64,000 nucleotides of DNA. It comes from Candidatus Latescibacterota bacterium (GTDB lineage: Bacteria; JAAXHH01). Each line of letters starts with the position of its first letter. Positions within the stretch are counted from its first letter, which is position 1. This document shows, piece after piece, positions 61,097 to 64,000 of this stretch. The stretch is from assembly GCA_022821085.1 (NCBI GenBank), contig JAJEEG010000006.1, positions 2,129,330 to 2,193,329 of the forward strand. The letters run 5' to 3'. The translations under genes and the position numbers were made by a program. Below the pieces are notes generated by a model, which searched no databases, had not been told where the DNA came from, and worked only from the letters and a program-made list of their open reading frames with translations.

Positions 61097-62278
61097 CTAG
61101 GTTCCTCCTGTTATTTCCTCCAACAACCACTCCGACTCATTCTCCGCTGCCAAGATGTCTGCCCTGATCTCATCCAACGTACGCATAGGCTTTGGTTTAT
61201 AGGAGTACCGTGTGAAACTAACTTCATACCCATCTTTTGCATTATCAGGCCGATACCACGCATCTGTTGAATACGACAAGACCTCTCTCATTAAGAACGC
61301 TTCAATTCCGCACTGTTCCTGAAGTGGGAGCTATTCAGTGTCGTGCAGATCGATATCCGGCTCGTATTCCATGACAGGCGGTTTGCCATCCATTTCGATT
61401 TCAAACAGGCCTCGTATTGGATCAGGTGTGATACCCTTCTTGTGAATCTTTCGAATCACCGGTGTCCCGTCTTCGCTTCGCTCACTTTCTTCTTACATCT
61501 TCTTGATCTCAGCAGCCCAGGAGGCCCGGTTAGGATCGGCACCATTGATACGGAGGGGGCGGTCCACGGTCAGCATGCCGCCCGTCCCACAGGCACCGTC
61601 GTAGAGCAGATAAGTAGACGACTGTATCTGGTCCGCGATGGGAAGGAAGACCAGCCTGGCCATCAGCTTCACGGCGTCCCGTGGCGTCCAGTGTTCCCTG
61701 GCCTCCTCGTTGTTCTCCTCGTTGAAGCGCCGGATCAGTTCCTCGAAGATCGTACCCATACCGTGGTTGTCCAGGCCGGGATGACGGACCGTGCCGTCGG
61801 TGTTCTTCACAAGGTCGGGACTCAGGTTGATCTCTGACGCGGTGAGCTTCTCGATCAATGTGCCGAGGGCGTCGGCGCGGGAGAGCCGAGAGATCTGGTT
61901 GCGGAACTCGAAGTTCTCCAGGATTTCTTGCACGTTGGGCGAGAACCCGTCAAGGTAAGCCGTAAAGTCGGCCGTCAACTGCTGACGATTGGCTCGGGCG
62001 CACAGGTCGCGCAAGGTGAACTTCGAGGTATTGTAGAATTCCTGCCCGGCAGCCTGGCGAAGGGCAAAATCCTGATCGATGATGCCCTGTTCGTCGAGCA
62101 GTTCCCTGGTTTCGAGGACTTCCTTTTTCGTGTCCTCCAACACCGCATCCAGCCGGCGGAGCACCGTCATGGGAAGGATGACGTCGCGATACTTACCCCG
62201 GACGTAGAGGTCGCGAAGGACGTCGTCGGCGATGCCCCAGATGTAGTTGGTGATCCAGTTGAGGTCGGTACTTGCCAT
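61097..62278 (-). pseudogene. hsdM: Decayed type I restriction methylase (hsdM)
   Basis: One minus-strand frame carries an HsdM N-terminal helical domain, the SAM motif LLYDGACGTGGML (about 225-236), and jumps straight to DRPLRINGAD, which belongs some 250 residues later; the methylase core is deleted in frame. It then stops (TAA at 61493). Same-frame downstream sequence still reads VIRKIHKKGITPDPIRG and ends in EIRADILAAENESEWLLEE, the true C-terminus. A second stop (TAG) interrupts it after DIDLHDTE. It cannot encode a working methylase. Confidence 0.88.
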
Positions 62279-62298
62279 GGAGTTTGTAATCGAAGATC

Positions 62299-62430
62299 CT
62301 AAGTTACTACACGACCCTTGATTCCTTGGATTCTAGGTCCAACAAATGAGTTGAGTGACATCAAAACATCATCAAATTGGTAGATGCCGACCGATTTACG
62401 CAAAATCTCAATATCATTTGGCGTTATCAC
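62299..62430 (-). CDS. Small coupled protein, 43 aa
   Basis: A GTG start overlaps the stop of the PIN-GNAT gene (GTGA). The product begins VITPNDIEILRKSVGIYQFD and ends GIKGRVVT. The overlap is the usual sign of translational coupling. It ends about 20 bases before the hsdM start. No family is recognised; it could be a small antitoxin or a chance extension. Confidence 0.45.
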   Translation of the reverse strand: MITPNDIEILRKSVGIYQFDDVLMSLNSFVGPRIQGIKGRVVT

Positions 62431-63938
62431 TTATATAGCCAATCCTTCAATTTACGGTAACGGCCTTCCGGAATCTGTGTAATGGATTGCGGAGGACCTT
62501 CTAATATCCCGTTCGCTTTGAGCGTATGGAGGTCTATTGGTTTATTCAGATGTAGAGTAAGAAGGAAATCGATGACCTTCAATGGTTTTTCGCCGAAGTT
62601 CACCAGTTCCTCCAATTGTTTACGAGTATAGGCGGAGCGCCTCGTCGTCAACAACATGAGCTCGTCCAATGTCGACGCCTCTGTAATCCTTTCGACGACA
62701 CCAACTGTACAGATAGATTGAGCATGCAATCGTCGCTCATCCTTTGTGACGTAGAACAGGATAATGGAACCGGGTTCAAGTTTTGTGGTAGGCGCACGAC
62801 AAATGTAGATTTTCCGAATCGTATTGCCCGGTGTACGATTCATGTCGGTCAAAGAACCTTCGAGTAGCGACAATTGGCCGTCATGAAAAGCTTCAGGAAA
62901 CAGTATACGGTAAAACCTGGGAAGTATCGGAACCACGAACTTCTTAGATTCCGGTCCATCATAGTACGCCGGATAGATCTGACGAATAAATGATACCGGG
63001 TCCTGCTGACGGTACATATCCGACTGAACATCCTTTTTCAGTTCCTTCTCGAGGACCCATTGACCGTCATCGAGCGTTCGTGTCATTTGGAAACCATACG
63101 TTTCCAGCAAGCCGATCAACACTTGCTGTTTTTCAAACGTGGTCAGATAGACAACTTCGATGTCGTTAGATCTGGACCACCACAGTACTTGCTTGAGCAG
63201 TTGCTCACCGAGTTTCTCCCCCTGAAACTCAGAGGATAATTTGAAGGTGGACACTTTCAGTATTTTATCGGCCCTCGCCGCACAGTCGGCCTCTTCCTGA
63301 CTTTCAGGTTTTCGAATCACCAGACCTGCAAGCTTGCCATCGAATCTGATTATCCAGCAAGGCCGATGGTGGCTGACGCACTTCTCCTCGAACCACTCGT
63401 TGAAACCAGGATAGTCTTCTCTGAGGCTGTCGAAGAACTCATCGTCAATATCGATCTGATAGGCAGGCACTTCCTCTATGTGTGGTAGCTCGACAGAATG
63501 GGATTCGTAAGTTCGACGAATGAAATCGACCGCGTCGGCGATGCTTAAGACTTTTCCTCCCAGGTGTCCTCGTTCAGCGCGACGTATCAGTCCCATATCT
63601 TCTGAGAGCAGAAGGTCGACGGCTTTCTTATCTAATATTCCAAGAAGTTGCACGTCGCATCTGTCATTATCATTCCTGATCGGACCAAATCTGCAGATCA
63701 AGTCGGGTTCGGAGTCGAGTGCTACCTCACGAAGACGAACATACTTCTCCAGTTTGCTCTGCGTTAACCGACGTCGCGCACTATCCCTGTCCCGATTAAC
63801 ATCTGCGTAGTTGGGATCAGCCACGTAGAGCGTCAGGTTGTGTTTCTGGCACAGCTGTGCTAGAAGTGCCGCCTGGGGGTCAACCGGTTTGGGATCTTCC
63901 AGTTTGATGGCGACGTTCGTATCGAGAAGGATTTTCAA
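62427..63938 (-). CDS. PIN-GNAT-ASCH-like multi-domain protein
   Basis: A 503-residue protein. An N-terminal PIN nuclease domain (about 1-150) shows Asp6 in MKILLDTNVA and later acidic residues (DRCDVQLLG, SEDMGLIRRA). A GNAT acetyltransferase-like domain (about 155-300) has KLSSEFQGEKLGEQLLKQVL and VVYLTTFEKQQ. The C-terminal region (about 310-430) has an ASCH/EVE-like strand pattern (PGSIILFYVTKDERR). Such fusions occur in toxin-like modules near restriction loci. The start is TTG. The message probably continues into the 43-residue frame and hsdM. Confidence 0.72.
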   Translation of the reverse strand: MKILLDTNVAIKLEDPKPVDPQAALLAQLCQKHNLTLYVADPNYADVNRDRDSARRRLTQSKLEKYVRLREVALDSEPDLICRFGPIRNDNDRCDVQLLGILDKKAVDLLLSEDMGLIRRAERGHLGGKVLSIADAVDFIRRTYESHSVELPHIEEVPAYQIDIDDEFFDSLREDYPGFNEWFEEKCVSHHRPCWIIRFDGKLAGLVIRKPESQEEADCAARADKILKVSTFKLSSEFQGEKLGEQLLKQVLWWSRSNDIEVVYLTTFEKQQVLIGLLETYGFQMTRTLDDGQWVLEKELKKDVQSDMYRQQDPVSFIRQIYPAYYDGPESKKFVVPILPRFYRILFPEAFHDGQLSLLEGSLTDMNRTPGNTIRKIYICRAPTTKLEPGSIILFYVTKDERRLHAQSICTVGVVERITEASTLDELMLLTTRRSAYTRKQLEELVNFGEKPLKVIDFLLTLHLNKPIDLHTLKANGILEGPPQSITQIPEGRYRKLKDWLYK

Positions 63939-64000
63939 GGAGTACTTTCTTAAAAAGAGATGAGATATCTTCGTTCACGTACCTGTATGATTGGGGAATG

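Noticed and set aside
61097-62278. A functional type I methylase
   Set aside because: The frame is continuous with HsdM at both ends, but the catalytic core is missing and two stops interrupt it.

Overview
The window is a GC-rich chromosomal segment from a free-living heterotrophic bacterium, most likely an uncultured marine or soil lineage. It carries many Gfo/Idh/MocA oxidoreductases, cytoplasmic-type sulfatases, phytanoyl-CoA-dioxygenase-like (PhyH) enzymes, D-threonine-aldolase-like racemases and a choline-monooxygenase-like Rieske oxygenase. This mix is familiar from Latescibacterota-like and related FCB-group genomes, but that placement is inference. A bacilliredoxin (BrxB) and a YpdA-type reductase suggest a bacillithiol-using cell. 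No rRNA genes, IS elements or CRISPR arrays were seen.

Region 1 (1-4.9 kb): a D-2-hydroxyacid dehydrogenase, a cluster of DnaA-box-like 9-mers followed by a very AT-rich stretch, a MarR regulator with a good promoter, an orphan HicB-like protein, two small membrane proteins, and two tRNA genes (Gln, Glu) with a shared terminator. Region 2 (4.9-12.4 kb): dgt, a sulfatase with an acidic-repeat lipoprotein, a PhyH dioxygenase, an aminotransferase, a PC4-like protein and a phosphatase/TagI fusion. Region 3 (12.6-25.6 kb): a PotABCD-type ABC operon, a Rieske oxygenase, an M16 protease, Gfo/Idh, a beta-propeller protein, an ArsR-ArsI arsenic unit and a Cys/Met-metabolism PLP enzyme. Region 4 (26-46.9 kb): Gfo/Idh plus a sugar isomerase, BrxB, an ino1-unknown-queF operon, LysR, CcmH, a coiled-coil protein, an MFS-HEAT fusion, paired D-TA-like enzymes, a crotonase, an ABC-F protein, YpdA-DCC and purEK. 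Region 5 (47-52.7 kb): an AT-rich singleton, an APH-type kinase, a second sulfatase, a second PhyH and an orphan paralogue of the ABC binding protein.

Region 6 (52.7-64 kb) is an AT-rich accessory island. Its core is a tightly packed five-gene operon at 52956-58358: DNA methyltransferase, BglII-like small nuclease candidate, ParB-like protein, SNF2 helicase, DUF3883 nuclease-like protein. The gene set looks like a modification-coupled defence system that matches no named system I know; it is the best candidate for something undescribed. It abuts a decayed DUF4143 ATPase gene and the wreck of a type I restriction locus (hsdS and hsdM remnants). Intact passenger genes (DUF2971, TIGR02391/HEPN, PIN-GNAT-ASCH-like) remain inside and beside that wreck.

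A genome habit recurs: short tandem duplications of 12-41 bp sit in intergenic DNA, often right at or just after stop codons.
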